Source: an uncultured Bacilli bacterium
GTDB taxonomy: Bacteria; Bacillota_I; Bacilli_A; RFN20; CAG-631
Direction: 5' to 3'
Assembly (NCBI GenBank): GCA_934201705.1
Contig: CAKPXF010000004.1
Coordinates: 66,683-130,682 of the forward strand
DNA: 64,000 bases
The notes beneath the pieces were generated by a model. The model was not told the origin of the DNA, made no database searches, and saw only the letters and a list, made by a program, of their open reading frames with translations. This document shows positions 1-9,403 of this stretch, one piece after another (within the stretch, counting starts at the first letter, position 1; every line of letters begins with the position of its first letter). The translations under genes were made by a program, and so were the position numbers.

Positions 1-332
1 AAATTAGACTCTGTTTTGATGTTTATACTAACATTGCAATCAGTTAGTAAATTAAAATAATAATAATCCATATCAACCATTTGTGAAACAGTATCTAATG
101 TTGCATTTATTGATTTTTGATAATTGCTTAAAGAATGAGTTTCTAAAGTTGTTAATGGTGTTGCCAAATCGTAACTGTTATTGTTTTCATATTCATCTTT
201 ATAATTTGTTGATGAACTAGATATTTCAATTATTCTTTCATCATCTAAATCATTCAACGTCAAATTATTATTTGGTATATTAGCACTATTACTAATCATT
301 CCAACAGCTAAAAGTGTAGTTAAAAAAGTCAT
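1..332 (-). CDS. N-terminal part of a putative secreted protein (runs off the left edge)
   Basis: An open frame of 110 codons starts at an ATG (332-330) behind the ribosome site AAAGGGAG and runs leftward out of the window. The first 18 or so residues (MTFLTTLLAVGMISNSA) look like a short signal peptide. The rest is polar, Asn/Ser-rich and acidic, with no recognisable domain. It could be the N-terminal region of a large cell-surface or RHS-type protein, but nothing visible proves that. The gene is divergent from the CofE-like gene at 705. Confidence 0.6.
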   Translation of the reverse strand, partial: MTFLTTLLAVGMISNSANIPNNNLTLNDLDDERIIEISSSSTNYKDEYENNNSYDLATPLTTLETHSLSNYQKSINATLDTVSQMVDMDYYYFNLLTDCNVSINIKTESN

Positions 333-704
333 GCGTTTATTTCTCCCTTTTAAAATTAAAATTAAACATTATTTGTTTACGCTTTGACTTTATCATTTTT
401 ATATGATAAAGTCACGACACATTTAGAAACCTTAAAAAATAATTCGACAAAATCATTACTTTTATAATAAAATAATATTTCTTTAAAATCTTGTTTAAAT
501 TGTGAAACATTACTAGTTTTTTATTTCAAAGTAATTATATATGCGAAGTATAGCATATGTTAGGGGGGGTGTTCAACATATTTTTTCATATTTATAGTAG
601 GACGTCTTTATAATTAAGAAGAAACAAATTTTTAATAAAAAAATTATTTTAAATGCTAAAATAGTATGGTACAATATACAAATGGTTACAAAGGAGATTT
701 TAAT
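333..704. other. Divergent intergenic region with two hairpins and a G-run
   Basis: This 372-base gap separates two divergent genes and holds no convincing ORF. It contains a perfect 10-bp inverted repeat (386-395 GACTTTATCA with 404-413 TGATAAAGTC) and a second inverted repeat (555-561 ATATGTT with 575-581 AACATAT) enclosing a run of seven G, striking in such AT-rich DNA. A TATAAT hexamer lies at 609-614, but no good -35 box was found upstream of it. Confidence 0.5.
386..413. promoter_or_regulatory. Perfect 10-bp inverted repeat (possible operator)
   Basis: GACTTTATCA and TGATAAAGTC flank an 8-base AT-rich loop, 54 bases upstream of the minus-strand start at 332. No U-run follows on either strand, so an operator or 5' UTR hairpin is likelier than a terminator. 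The inner arms TTTATCA/TGATAAA recur in the palindrome before the LysR gene at 11462-11482. Confidence 0.4.
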
Positions 705-1898
705 ATGGAAAGATTAGTAGGAACTGTTTCAAGAGGAATTAGATGCAAAATTATTAAAGAAGGCGATGATTTAGCAAATATAGTTGTAAATAGTGTAATT
801 GATGCTTCAAAAGAAAGTAATTTTGAAATAAAGGACAAGGATGTTATAGCAATTACTGAATCTGTTGTTGCTCGTGCACAAGGAAATTATGCAACAATTA
901 ATGATATTGCTTTAGATGTTAAAAATAAATTCAATAGTGATACAATTGGAGTAATATTTCCAATTCTTTCAAGAAATAGATTTGCTATTGTTTTAAAAGG
1001 AATAGCAACAGGTGTTAAAAAGATATTTTTAATGTTAAGCTATCCTAGTGATGAGGTTGGAAACTCATTATTAACTTATGATGAATTAGATGAAAAAAAT
1101 GTTAATCCATATAGTGATGTATTAACATTGAAGCAATATAGAGAGTTATTTGGCTATAAAAAGCATGAATTTACAGGTGTGGATTATATTGATTATTATG
1201 TTGATTTGATTAAAAGCTGTAATTGCGATGTTGAAGTAATTTTTGCCAATCAAGCTAAGACAATATTAAATTATACTGATAAGGTATTAACTTGTGATAT
1301 TCATACACGCTTTAGAACAAAAAGAATCTTAAAAGAAAAAGGCGCCAAAGTAGTTTTAGGCCTTGATGACATATTAACATCATCTATAAATGGTAGTGGC
1401 TTTAATAGTAAATATGGCTTATTAGGCTCTAATAAGGCAAGTGAGGATAAAATAAAATTATTTCCAGAAAATGGCCAAGAACTTGTAGAAAAGATTCAAG
1501 AAGAAATATTTAATAAAACGAATAAGCATGTTGAAGTAATGGTATATGGTGATGGCGCTTTTAAAGATCCTCAAGGAAAAATTTGGGAACTTGCTGATCC
1601 AGTAGTTAGTCCATTTTTCACTAAAGGACTAAAAGGAACGCCAAATGAATTAAAGCTTAAATATTTAGCAGATAATGATTTTAAGGATTTAAAGGATGAA
1701 AAACTAAAGGAAGCTATTAGTAATAAGATTAAAAGTAAGAATTCTAATTTAGTTGGAAATATGGCATCTGAAGGTACAACACCTCGTCAGTTAACAGATT
1801 TAATTGGTTCACTATGTGATTTAACAAGTGGCTCTGGCGATAAGGGCACACCAATTGTTATGGTTTCTGGTTATTTTGATAATTATACAAACGAATAA
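705..1898 (+). CDS. Coenzyme F420-0:L-glutamate ligase (CofE)-like protein
   Basis: A 397-residue protein. The start is the ATG at 705 behind AAAGGAG; an in-frame ATG at 666 has no ribosome site. The sequence fits the long Firmicute form of the CofE-like family: N-terminal GTVSRGIR, ITESVVARAQGNYA near residue 50, SRNRFAI and LSYPSDEVGN in the middle, LTCDIHTR and GLDDIL near residues 205-230, and GDGAFKDPQGKIWELADPV in the C-terminal third. True CofE adds glutamate to coenzyme F420-0 using GTP. No F420 biosynthesis or F420-dependent gene is in this window, so the substrate here is unknown and may be another carboxylate. Single-gene unit closed by the hairpin at 1903-1934. Confidence 0.75.
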   Translation: MERLVGTVSRGIRCKIIKEGDDLANIVVNSVIDASKESNFEIKDKDVIAITESVVARAQGNYATINDIALDVKNKFNSDTIGVIFPILSRNRFAIVLKGIATGVKKIFLMLSYPSDEVGNSLLTYDELDEKNVNPYSDVLTLKQYRELFGYKKHEFTGVDYIDYYVDLIKSCNCDVEVIFANQAKTILNYTDKVLTCDIHTRFRTKRILKEKGAKVVLGLDDILTSSINGSGFNSKYGLLGSNKASEDKIKLFPENGQELVEKIQEEIFNKTNKHVEVMVYGDGAFKDPQGKIWELADPVVSPFFTKGLKGTPNELKLKYLADNDFKDLKDEKLKEAISNKIKSKNSNLVGNMASEGTTPRQLTDLIGSLCDLTSGSGDKGTPIVMVSGYFDNYTNE

Positions 1899-1902
1899 AA
1901 GT

Positions 1903-1934
1903 AAAAGGCTACGGAGTGATTTCCATAGCCTTTT
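1903..1934 (+). terminator. Rho-independent terminator after the CofE-like gene
   Basis: AAAAGGCTACGGA pairs with TCCATAGCCTTTT (13-bp stem, one C-A mismatch), with a short loop and ending in TTTT. The A-run on the 5' side lets it also serve the convergent giant surface gene, whose stop is at 1944. Confidence 0.8.
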
Positions 1935-1943
1935 AACTGCATT

Positions 1944-4900
1944 CTAATTTTGTGATTTTTTCTTTCTAATTGCTTTAATTACTAATGTAGTATTTAATAT
2001 TATAATAATAACAGCAAATGTAATATTAATTAATAAATACACAAACATAGTTTTATCATTTTCAATAATGTAAGAATTAAGTTTATTTTCTAAATCCTTA
2101 TCTTTTTCATCTAGTCTTGTTTGTAAATCATCAAGATTTTTTTGTACTTGTTTTATTCCTTCTAATAGAGCTTCATCTGCTTTTTGATAAGCATCCTTTA
2201 ATGCATTGATACTTTTTATGATTGCATTATCTTGGCCTTTTAATGTAGTTATTTCATTATTTATTAATATATTAGCATCTTTATATGATTTATCAATGTT
2301 GTTAATAATAGCATTTAAATCATCAGTGTTATTTTTAATAGCTTCATTTAGCTTTTTAACATCATCTTTTAATTTTTTCTCAAGAGCATCAATAGCTTCT
2401 TGAAGCTTAGCATCAGCATTTTCACATGCGCTTTGTAAACTAGAAATACTATTAGAAAGATTAGTGTTTAAGTTAGTAATATTACTATTGATTAATGTAT
2501 CAGCGTCTTTATATGCTTTATTAAGCTTTTCAACAGTTTTATTTAAATCATCAATATTATTATCATTGCTATTGATATAGTCATTTAATTTTTTAACTTC
2601 ATCTTCAAGATCTTGCCTTAATTGAAGAATTTTGTTGCTTAATTCATTATCAGCATTTTCTAAAGTGGATTTAAGATTATTGATAGCATTAGCTAATTCA
2701 GTATCAGTAGCATAAGTATTATCAAGTGCATCAATTGTATCTTGAGTGGCTTTAATTTTATTAGCTAAATCAGTTATAGAATCAGCAAGGATAGTATCTT
2801 TATCATTTAGCTTTTTAACTTCATCATTAAGTTTCTTTTCAAGATTATCAATAGCCTGTTGAAGTTTAGCATCGGCATTTTCACATGTATTTTGTAAGTT
2901 AGAAATACTATTAGAAAGATTAGTGCTTAAGCTAGTAATATTACTATTGATTAATGAGTCAGCAGCTTTGTAATCTTGTTCAAGCTTAGTAATGATCTCA
3001 TTTAAATCATTTACATTATTTGTAATAGAATCGTTTAATTTTTTAACTTCATCATTAAGTTTCTTTTCAAGATTATCAATAGCTTCTTGAAGTTTAGCAT
3101 CAGCATTTTCACATGTATTTTGTAAGCTAGAAATACTATTAGAAAGATTAGTGCTTAAGTTAGTAATATTACTATTGATTAATGTATCAGCGTCTTTATA
3201 TGCTTTATCAAGCTTAGTGATAATATCGTTTAAGTTATTAACATTGCTTGTAATAGAATCATTTAGTTTTTTAACTTCATCATTAAGTTTCTTTTCAAGT
3301 GCATCAATGGCTTCTTGAAGTTTAGCATCAGCATTTTCACATGTATTTTGTAAGTTAGAAATACTATTAGAAAGATTAGTGCTTAAATTAGTAATATTAC
3401 TATTGATTAATGAGTCAGCAGCCTTATAATCTTGCTCAAGCTTAGTAATGATCTCATTTAAATCATTTACATTATTTGTAATAGAATCATTTAGCTTTTT
3501 AACTTCATCTTCAAGATCTTGCCTTAATTGAACAATTTTGTTGCTTAATTCATTATCAGCATTTTCTAAAGAGGATTTAAGATTATTAATGGCATTAGCT
3601 AATTCAGTATCAGTAGCATAAGTATTATCAAGAGCATCAATTGTATCTTGAGCAGTTTTGATTTTATTAGCTAAATCATTTATAGAATCAGCAAGATTAC
3701 TATCTTTATCATTTAACTTATTTAGTGCATCTTTTAATGAGTTGATTTGATTATTTACATCATCTATTTGTGATTGTAATGGCTTATCTATAGTCCAAAC
3801 AGCATATAGTGTAATTCCACCATCAATCATGGTTGTAGAATTAATTGTAAATCCACTAGCTTTATTATAAGGGAAAGCTATAGAAATATTATTTGCTGGG
3901 TCATAACTCCAACCAACAAATGTATAGCCATCTAGTGTTGGAATTATGTTACTAATTGTTATTTTATCTCCTACAAGATATTCATTATTATCAATTGGGG
4001 CGTTACTACCACCATTCGCATTATAAATTACATTATACTTTTTATCAATTTCAAATACAGCATATAGGTATACTTCTTCACCATCTATGTTTGTTAAAGA
4101 AGCTGTGATTTCTTCTTCATCAGTATATGCAACAATCTGATTTGAAGCAGATGTTGACCAACCAGCAAAATGATAACCACTTGGCACAACAACACTAAGT
4201 GAAGTTGCGGAATTGATTTTAAAAGGCATATCAAATACAGCATGTTGTTTGCCTACTTGATTTTGTCCATTAACAAAGACTATAGTATATGAAATAGGTG
4301 TCCAATATGAATATAGTGTAAGTGAGGTAACATTTCTTTCCCATTTTCCTGAAACATTTGTATTTAATTGTGAATCAAAGATTAATTCACCTAAACCATT
4401 TTCTTTAGTATAGTATCCTTTAAAAATATAACCATCACGTGTTGGATAAACAAGTCCACTAGAAGGTAATGTTTCACCATATACAACAGATATAGATGAA
4501 TTAAGTTCATCACCATCAGTTGTGATAAAATCAATTACAGTTATCGTTTGCTCCCATACAGCATATAGTGTAATATTGCCATTATTTTCTTCACAAAGTT
4601 CCGATACAATAGCGTTATCATCATATACTATAGCGCCATTTGGAGTAATTGACCAACCAATGAAAGTATATCCAGTTTTAGAAAATGAATTTATCGAAAG
4701 TGATTTTTTCTCATTAAATAATAATGAATCATTTTCCATAGTACCATTTCCACTATTTGCATCATAAGAAATAGTATAGGTATTAGCTTTCCAAACAGCA
4801 TAAAGAATAATATCTTCGCTTGCAAATGTAAGAGCAGAACCACTAGTATATTCAGCACTTGTTGCTTTCTTATTAGTAGACCAACCAGCAAATGTATAAC

Positions 4901-7900
4901 CTAAACGAATAGGCTTTAAAGAAGAAATAGTTGCTGCAGAGCCATTATTATATGATTTACTATCAAATGGAGCTTCACTACCACCATTAGCTGAATAAAT
5001 TAATGATTTTTTAGCACCATTAGCAATATAAACATGTGTTTTTTCTTTAACGGTAAATGTATAATTACCATCTTGATCTTTATTAACAAGTTGACCATTA
5101 ATATAAACCTTTGCTTGTACTCCTGTTACATTAAATAACATAACATCATTATAATAATAATTATTTTTTAATCCATTAATAGTGTAGCCATCAGAAATAG
5201 TTGTTGTAACTTCATATTGAGCTTTTTTCCATATGGCATAAAGAATGGTATTACTATCACCCATTGTATAGCTATCATTTGCTTTATAAGTAGCTGATGA
5301 TGCATCACTTGTAATACTCCAACCAACAAATAAATATCCATCTTTTTTAGGAATGAAAGAAGTGATTTTTATTGTTTCACCAATACATGGATATAGAGGG
5401 GAAGGAGCATTAGTAAATGTACCACCATTAGCTGAATATGAAAGAGAAGGATTATTTTTCCAAATAGCATAAAGTGTAACAACTTCATTTCCCATTGTAA
5501 ATTCATCGCTTGGATAATAAGAAGCAGTAGTTGCATTACTACTAGTAGACCAACCAATGAAAGTATAATTCTTTCTTGAAGGTGTAATATTACTTAAAGC
5601 AATAGTTTCATCTTCATGAGCTTGCGTCATTTGTGGTGCGCCGACACCACCATTAGCATCATAAGATATTGTATAAATATTTTTCTCTATCCATGATGCA
5701 TAAAGAATAATAGTATCGCCATCTATTGTTGCAAGGCCAACAGTATAATCTTTATTAGCATTGTACATACTCCAATTTTGATCATCATATATATTCCAAC
5801 CAACGAAATTGAAGTTATTTTTATATATTTTTAATTCAGTATTTGAAGGAAGATTTAATTTACCATATTCAACATTTTTAATAACACCTACATAGCTACC
5901 ATTACTATATAACTCTATATTATAGTGGATTGGAGTCCAATAAGCATATAAATTTGTATCATTAGTTGTTCTATATGTAATAGTTGATGTACCATCTTCA
6001 TTATAATATTTTATCCCTTTTCCATTTTTTACAGTAAAGAATCCTAAGAAATTGTAGCCTTTGCGTGTTGGAATATTAATTGTTGATATATTGTTATCGT
6101 ATTTAGCTTGGATTGGATCCATAAAGCTTCCACCATTTGTATCAAAAGAAATATTATATGTATTTGCTTTCCAAACAGCATAAAGGGTTACTGTATCACA
6201 ATCTATTGATGTTAAATGATTTTTAATTATAGCACTATCCTTAAAATCAATATTTCCATCATTATTTATAGACCAACCAACAAAAGTCCAACCAGTAATT
6301 GAATAAGTATTATTAGTTAAAGTACTATCTGTATCATATGTTACTTTAGAATCGCTCATGTTTCCCATGGCATTATTACTTGCTTTTATGGGTTTATTAC
6401 TATCATAAGCAATTGAATAAGTATTTGCCTTCCAAATAGCATATAGTGTAACTACGTCACCATCAACATCTGTAAGATTTTTAACACTTGCTTTATCGTT
6501 ATATTTTGCTACATTAGCATCAGGATTAGTAGACCAGCCAGTAAATGTCCAACCAGTAATTGAATAAGCATTATTTCTTAAATTGTTGGAAACATCATAA
6601 GTATGGGTTGTATCAAGCACGCTACCACTTACAGTTTTACTTGCATTTTTAGGCTGATTAGCATTATATGAAACTTTATATGTATTTGCTTTCCAAATAG
6701 CATAAAGAGTTACTGTATCACCATCTATTGCTGTCAAATTTTTAACTTCTTGACCATCAGCATATGCAATTGTGCCATTTTTTACTTTAGACCAACCAAC
6801 AAATGTCCATCCTTTTAAATAATAATTATTTTTAGAAAGTGATTTAGTAGCATCATAGGTATGAGTTGAAATAGATGTAGTTCCAGTTACATTACTACTT
6901 GCACTGGTAGGTTTATTTGTATCATATTTTATTGTATAAGAATTTGCTTTCCAAATAGCATAAAGAGTTGTTGGATTATAGATGTCACAATTTATAGCAC
7001 TATTTCCATTATTATCATAATACATAACTCCTAATCCATCTCTTTGTGAGTTATATTGTACAAATGTATATCCAGTACGCGATGGAATACTTACGCTTGG
7101 CATTTTGGCACCATATGTTGCTTCTATAGATGAATTTCCACCAGTTCCACCTTGAGGATCTAATGATATAGTGGTTTTTTTAGCAACACCATATGCTCTA
7201 ATTGATATGTCACCTATAACATATTTACCATTAATTGTTAATTTACCATTAGTGCTATCATATGTATAAGCGCTTTTATCTAAATTCTTATTATCAATAA
7301 TAATTGTAATATCATTTGGAAGATCATATCCTGTTTCTGGAGTAAGTGTAGCTGTATAGTCTTTTAAATAATATGTTCTAGTTTCTCCAGTAAACGTAAT
7401 GTTTTTTGATAATGAATAAGAAACAAATAGTTTACAATAAAATTGTACTTTAGTTGTTGAGATTGATGAATTACTATAAGTATATGAATTACCAGCCTTA
7501 TCTGTGACAGTTAAATCTTGGATAGAAGGAAGCGATATGATGCCATCATATCGAATTTCAGGTAAAGTATAGGAATAAATAACTTTACTCATTCCATTTT
7601 CATCAACTAAAGAAGTTGTAGGTATTACTTGTTTAAGTGTTTCTTTATTACTGCTTTGATCTGGATCAAAAACAAGTAATGCAGTACCATAAGAATCAAC
7701 AGTTACTTTTTCATCAAATTGTACGTAATATTTTAAAGTATCGCCTTTAATTGCTATATTATTTATACTATCTACAATACTGCTATTGTCCTTATCAAAC
7801 GCAACCTCTTTAACTTTAGGAGCAGTTTTATCTGTTAAAGTACATGTTAAATTTCCAATAAATGGTCTAGCTGCACCACCACCCCAGTTAGATACATAAT

Positions 7901-8492
7901 AACGAATTGATGCAGTATTTTTAGGAACCACAAAGTTCTGAATGCTTAATTCATATGCACTAGAGCTTATTTTTGCTGTTTTTGTTGTAGAAGAGATTTG
8001 CTTTCCATCTTTTTCATCATAGAATAATTTTAAAGAAATATAATGGGTAAAAGTAGATTGCCTATAGTATAATGCTTTAGCTGACACTAATAGCTCGCTT
8101 TTATTAGCCCTTGCTTGATCATCCTCTGAAAGAGTAATTCGATACCAAACACCATTTTCATAGTCCTTATTTCCAATATCATCACTAGAGCCAGCAGCTT
8201 GAATTCCCCAACCATATTCAGGAGTATCTAGATTGACATCTTTATACCATTTTGCATTACCATTTATTTCACTATGAATGTTCCAACCTTGATTAATTAG
8301 TTTTCCACTTTTAATGGTTATAAGATTTTCTGTAGTTTGACTACCACTCCATTCATCACTAGTATCAGTTCCTAAGCTACTGCGACTTGCATATGTAGGA
8401 ATGGCAACATCATTAAAGAATATTAGCATTAAAATGCCAAATGTCATCATAAAAAGTAATAAAACTGAAAATTTTATTTTTTTTGCTTTCAT
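1944..8492 (-). CDS. Giant cell-surface protein: InlB/Listeria-Bacteroides repeats, coiled coil, C-terminal membrane anchor
   Basis: 2182 residues from ATG 8492-8490, behind GAGG with 6-base spacing; a GTG four codons upstream leaves no room for a ribosome site. Layout: signal peptide (about 1-38); a beta-type N-terminal region with Ig-like character (about 40-440); thirteen repeats of the Listeria-Bacteroides/InlB B-repeat type (about 440-1567), each starting like YTISYDANGG and ending LYAIWK or a variant; a Leu/Asn/Lys-rich predicted coiled coil (about 1570-2135) built from near-identical 76-residue units; one membrane helix (about 2147-2170) and an RKKKS tail. There is no LPxTG sortase signal, so the C-terminal helix is the likely anchor. 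Role inferred: adhesin or cell-contact protein. The two-component system encoded divergently at 8723 is a plausible regulator. Confidence 0.85.
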   Translation of the reverse strand: MKAKKIKFSVLLLFMMTFGILMLIFFNDVAIPTYASRSSLGTDTSDEWSGSQTTENLITIKSGKLINQGWNIHSEINGNAKWYKDVNLDTPEYGWGIQAAGSSDDIGNKDYENGVWYRITLSEDDQARANKSELLVSAKALYYRQSTFTHYISLKLFYDEKDGKQISSTTKTAKISSSAYELSIQNFVVPKNTASIRYYVSNWGGGAARPFIGNLTCTLTDKTAPKVKEVAFDKDNSSIVDSINNIAIKGDTLKYYVQFDEKVTVDSYGTALLVFDPDQSSNKETLKQVIPTTSLVDENGMSKVIYSYTLPEIRYDGIISLPSIQDLTVTDKAGNSYTYSNSSISTTKVQFYCKLFVSYSLSKNITFTGETRTYYLKDYTATLTPETGYDLPNDITIIIDNKNLDKSAYTYDSTNGKLTINGKYVIGDISIRAYGVAKKTTISLDPQGGTGGNSSIEATYGAKMPSVSIPSRTGYTFVQYNSQRDGLGVMYYDNNGNSAINCDIYNPTTLYAIWKANSYTIKYDTNKPTSASSNVTGTTSISTHTYDATKSLSKNNYYLKGWTFVGWSKVKNGTIAYADGQEVKNLTAIDGDTVTLYAIWKANTYKVSYNANQPKNASKTVSGSVLDTTHTYDVSNNLRNNAYSITGWTFTGWSTNPDANVAKYNDKASVKNLTDVDGDVVTLYAIWKANTYSIAYDSNKPIKASNNAMGNMSDSKVTYDTDSTLTNNTYSITGWTFVGWSINNDGNIDFKDSAIIKNHLTSIDCDTVTLYAVWKANTYNISFDTNGGSFMDPIQAKYDNNISTINIPTRKGYNFLGFFTVKNGKGIKYYNEDGTSTITYRTTNDTNLYAYWTPIHYNIELYSNGSYVGVIKNVEYGKLNLPSNTELKIYKNNFNFVGWNIYDDQNWSMYNANKDYTVGLATIDGDTIILYASWIEKNIYTISYDANGGVGAPQMTQAHEDETIALSNITPSRKNYTFIGWSTSSNATTASYYPSDEFTMGNEVVTLYAIWKNNPSLSYSANGGTFTNAPSPLYPCIGETIKITSFIPKKDGYLFVGWSITSDASSATYKANDSYTMGDSNTILYAIWKKAQYEVTTTISDGYTINGLKNNYYYNDVMLFNVTGVQAKVYINGQLVNKDQDGNYTFTVKEKTHVYIANGAKKSLIYSANGGSEAPFDSKSYNNGSAATISSLKPIRLGYTFAGWSTNKKATSAEYTSGSALTFASEDIILYAVWKANTYTISYDANSGNGTMENDSLLFNEKKSLSINSFSKTGYTFIGWSITPNGAIVYDDNAIVSELCEENNGNITLYAVWEQTITVIDFITTDGDELNSSISVVYGETLPSSGLVYPTRDGYIFKGYYTKENGLGELIFDSQLNTNVSGKWERNVTSLTLYSYWTPISYTIVFVNGQNQVGKQHAVFDMPFKINSATSLSVVVPSGYHFAGWSTSASNQIVAYTDEEEITASLTNIDGEEVYLYAVFEIDKKYNVIYNANGGSNAPIDNNEYLVGDKITISNIIPTLDGYTFVGWSYDPANNISIAFPYNKASGFTINSTTMIDGGITLYAVWTIDKPLQSQIDDVNNQINSLKDALNKLNDKDSNLADSINDLANKIKTAQDTIDALDNTYATDTELANAINNLKSSLENADNELSNKIVQLRQDLEDEVKKLNDSITNNVNDLNEIITKLEQDYKAADSLINSNITNLSTNLSNSISNLQNTCENADAKLQEAIDALEKKLNDEVKKLNDSITSNVNNLNDIITKLDKAYKDADTLINSNITNLSTNLSNSISSLQNTCENADAKLQEAIDNLEKKLNDEVKKLNDSITNNVNDLNEIITKLEQDYKAADSLINSNITSLSTNLSNSISNLQNTCENADAKLQQAIDNLEKKLNDEVKKLNDKDTILADSITDLANKIKATQDTIDALDNTYATDTELANAINNLKSTLENADNELSNKILQLRQDLEDEVKKLNDYINSNDNNIDDLNKTVEKLNKAYKDADTLINSNITNLNTNLSNSISSLQSACENADAKLQEAIDALEKKLKDDVKKLNEAIKNNTDDLNAIINNIDKSYKDANILINNEITTLKGQDNAIIKSINALKDAYQKADEALLEGIKQVQKNLDDLQTRLDEKDKDLENKLNSYIIENDKTMFVYLLINITFAVIIIILNTTLVIKAIRKKKSQN
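2821..3504 (-). repeat. Three tandem 228-bp coding repeats
   Basis: The same sequence recurs at exact 228-base steps: TCATCATTAAG at 2821, 3049 and 3277, and TCACATGTAT at 2881, 3109 and 3337. Each unit encodes 76 residues of the coiled-coil stalk. A diverged fourth copy of the CENADAKLQ block lies near 2422. A separate block beginning GATCTTGCC occurs at 2609 and 3515. The stalk evidently grew by in-frame duplication, and copy number may vary between strains. Confidence 0.9.
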
Positions 8493-8665
8493 AAATTTCC
8501 TCACTTTCCTTATAAAATATCTATGCTATTTTATCATAATAAAATTTCAACCCCCCTAATTTCACGAAATCTTAACAAATCTTTACAAATTAACTTTTTA
8601 TTAATAAAAAGGCTTTTTAACAATAAATACTTCAAAATAATAATTATTTTAGCCTTTAAGCGAAG

Positions 8666-8694
8666 TTGCATAGGATATTTTTGTTTGTTATAAT
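8666..8694 (+). promoter_or_regulatory. SigA-type promoter of the two-component operon
   Basis: TTGCAT (8666-8671), 17-base spacer, TATAAT (8689-8694). Transcription should begin near 8701, which rules out any start codon upstream of that point for the response regulator. Confidence 0.75.
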
Positions 8695-8722
8695 ACAAAT
8701 GTTAAAAAGGCAGATGATAAAT

Positions 8723-9403
8723 ATGGATTATACAGTTAGTGGAAGAAAATTATTATTTGTAGAAGATGATATAAAGCTAAAGGAAGAAATGGTTTCTTAT
8801 TTTTCTAAATCAAATATAGTTTTTAGCGCATCTTCAATTGATGAAGCTATTGATATATTAACTCATGAAGATAATCTTGATGCAATAGTTTTGGATCTAG
8901 TTTTAAAAAATAGCATGGGAATGGATTTGCTTTCACAAAATCTAATGCTACCTCCAGTAATTATTATGTCATCATTAGATAGTGAAGATATAGTAGTAAA
9001 AGGCCTTACATCTGGAGCTATTGACTATATAGTTAAACCATGTACTATGAGGGTTTTACAAGCGCATATAGCTTTACGACTTTTACCAAAAGAGGATGCT
9101 AAGCAAGAATTTGGGCGCTTTTCTATAAATACTAATACTAGAGTAGTAAAATGTAAAAATATGCCTGTTTCACTAACTCCATCAGAGTATAATATTTTAT
9201 TCTTTTTAGTAAAAAATAAAGGAAAATATTTTACAGCAGATGAAATATATGAACAAATTTGGTGTGCTCCAAGTCTACATACTACAACAATTCGGGCACA
9301 TTTATCATCATTAAGAAGAAAATTAAAAGCAGTATTACCTACATGTGATATCATTCGTACGGAATTTAATAAAGGGTATTGCTTTGTAGGAGATATATCA
9401 TGA
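8723..9403 (+). CDS. OmpR/PhoB-family response regulator
   Basis: 226 residues from the ATG at 8723 (an ATG at 8714 is possible). Receiver domain, about 8-117: acidic pair E14-D15/D16, phospho-acceptor D58 in AIVLDLVL, S83-S84 in IIMSSLDS, and K105 in DYIVKPC. A winged-helix DNA-binding domain follows (about 125-226), with LTPSEYNILFFLVKNKGK and the recognition helix TTIRAHLSSLRRKLK. The TGA stop overlaps the kinase ATG (ATGA), so the pair is translationally coupled. The signal is unknown; the obvious candidate target is the divergent giant surface gene. Confidence 0.88.
   Translation: MDYTVSGRKLLFVEDDIKLKEEMVSYFSKSNIVFSASSIDEAIDILTHEDNLDAIVLDLVLKNSMGMDLLSQNLMLPPVIIMSSLDSEDIVVKGLTSGAIDYIVKPCTMRVLQAHIALRLLPKEDAKQEFGRFSINTNTRVVKCKNMPVSLTPSEYNILFFLVKNKGKYFTADEIYEQIWCAPSLHTTTIRAHLSSLRRKLKAVLPTCDIIRTEFNKGYCFVGDIS

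Noticed and set aside
666..704. Upstream ATG giving a 410-residue CofE-like protein
   Set aside because: No ribosome site before 666; the ATG at 705 has AAAGGAG at proper spacing and family-like sequence begins there.
2821..3504. CRISPR-like array
   Set aside because: The repeats are 228 bases, lie in one reading frame and encode a coiled coil.
8666..8722. TTG start giving a 245-residue response regulator
   Set aside because: That TTG is the -35 box of a good promoter; transcription starts downstream of it.
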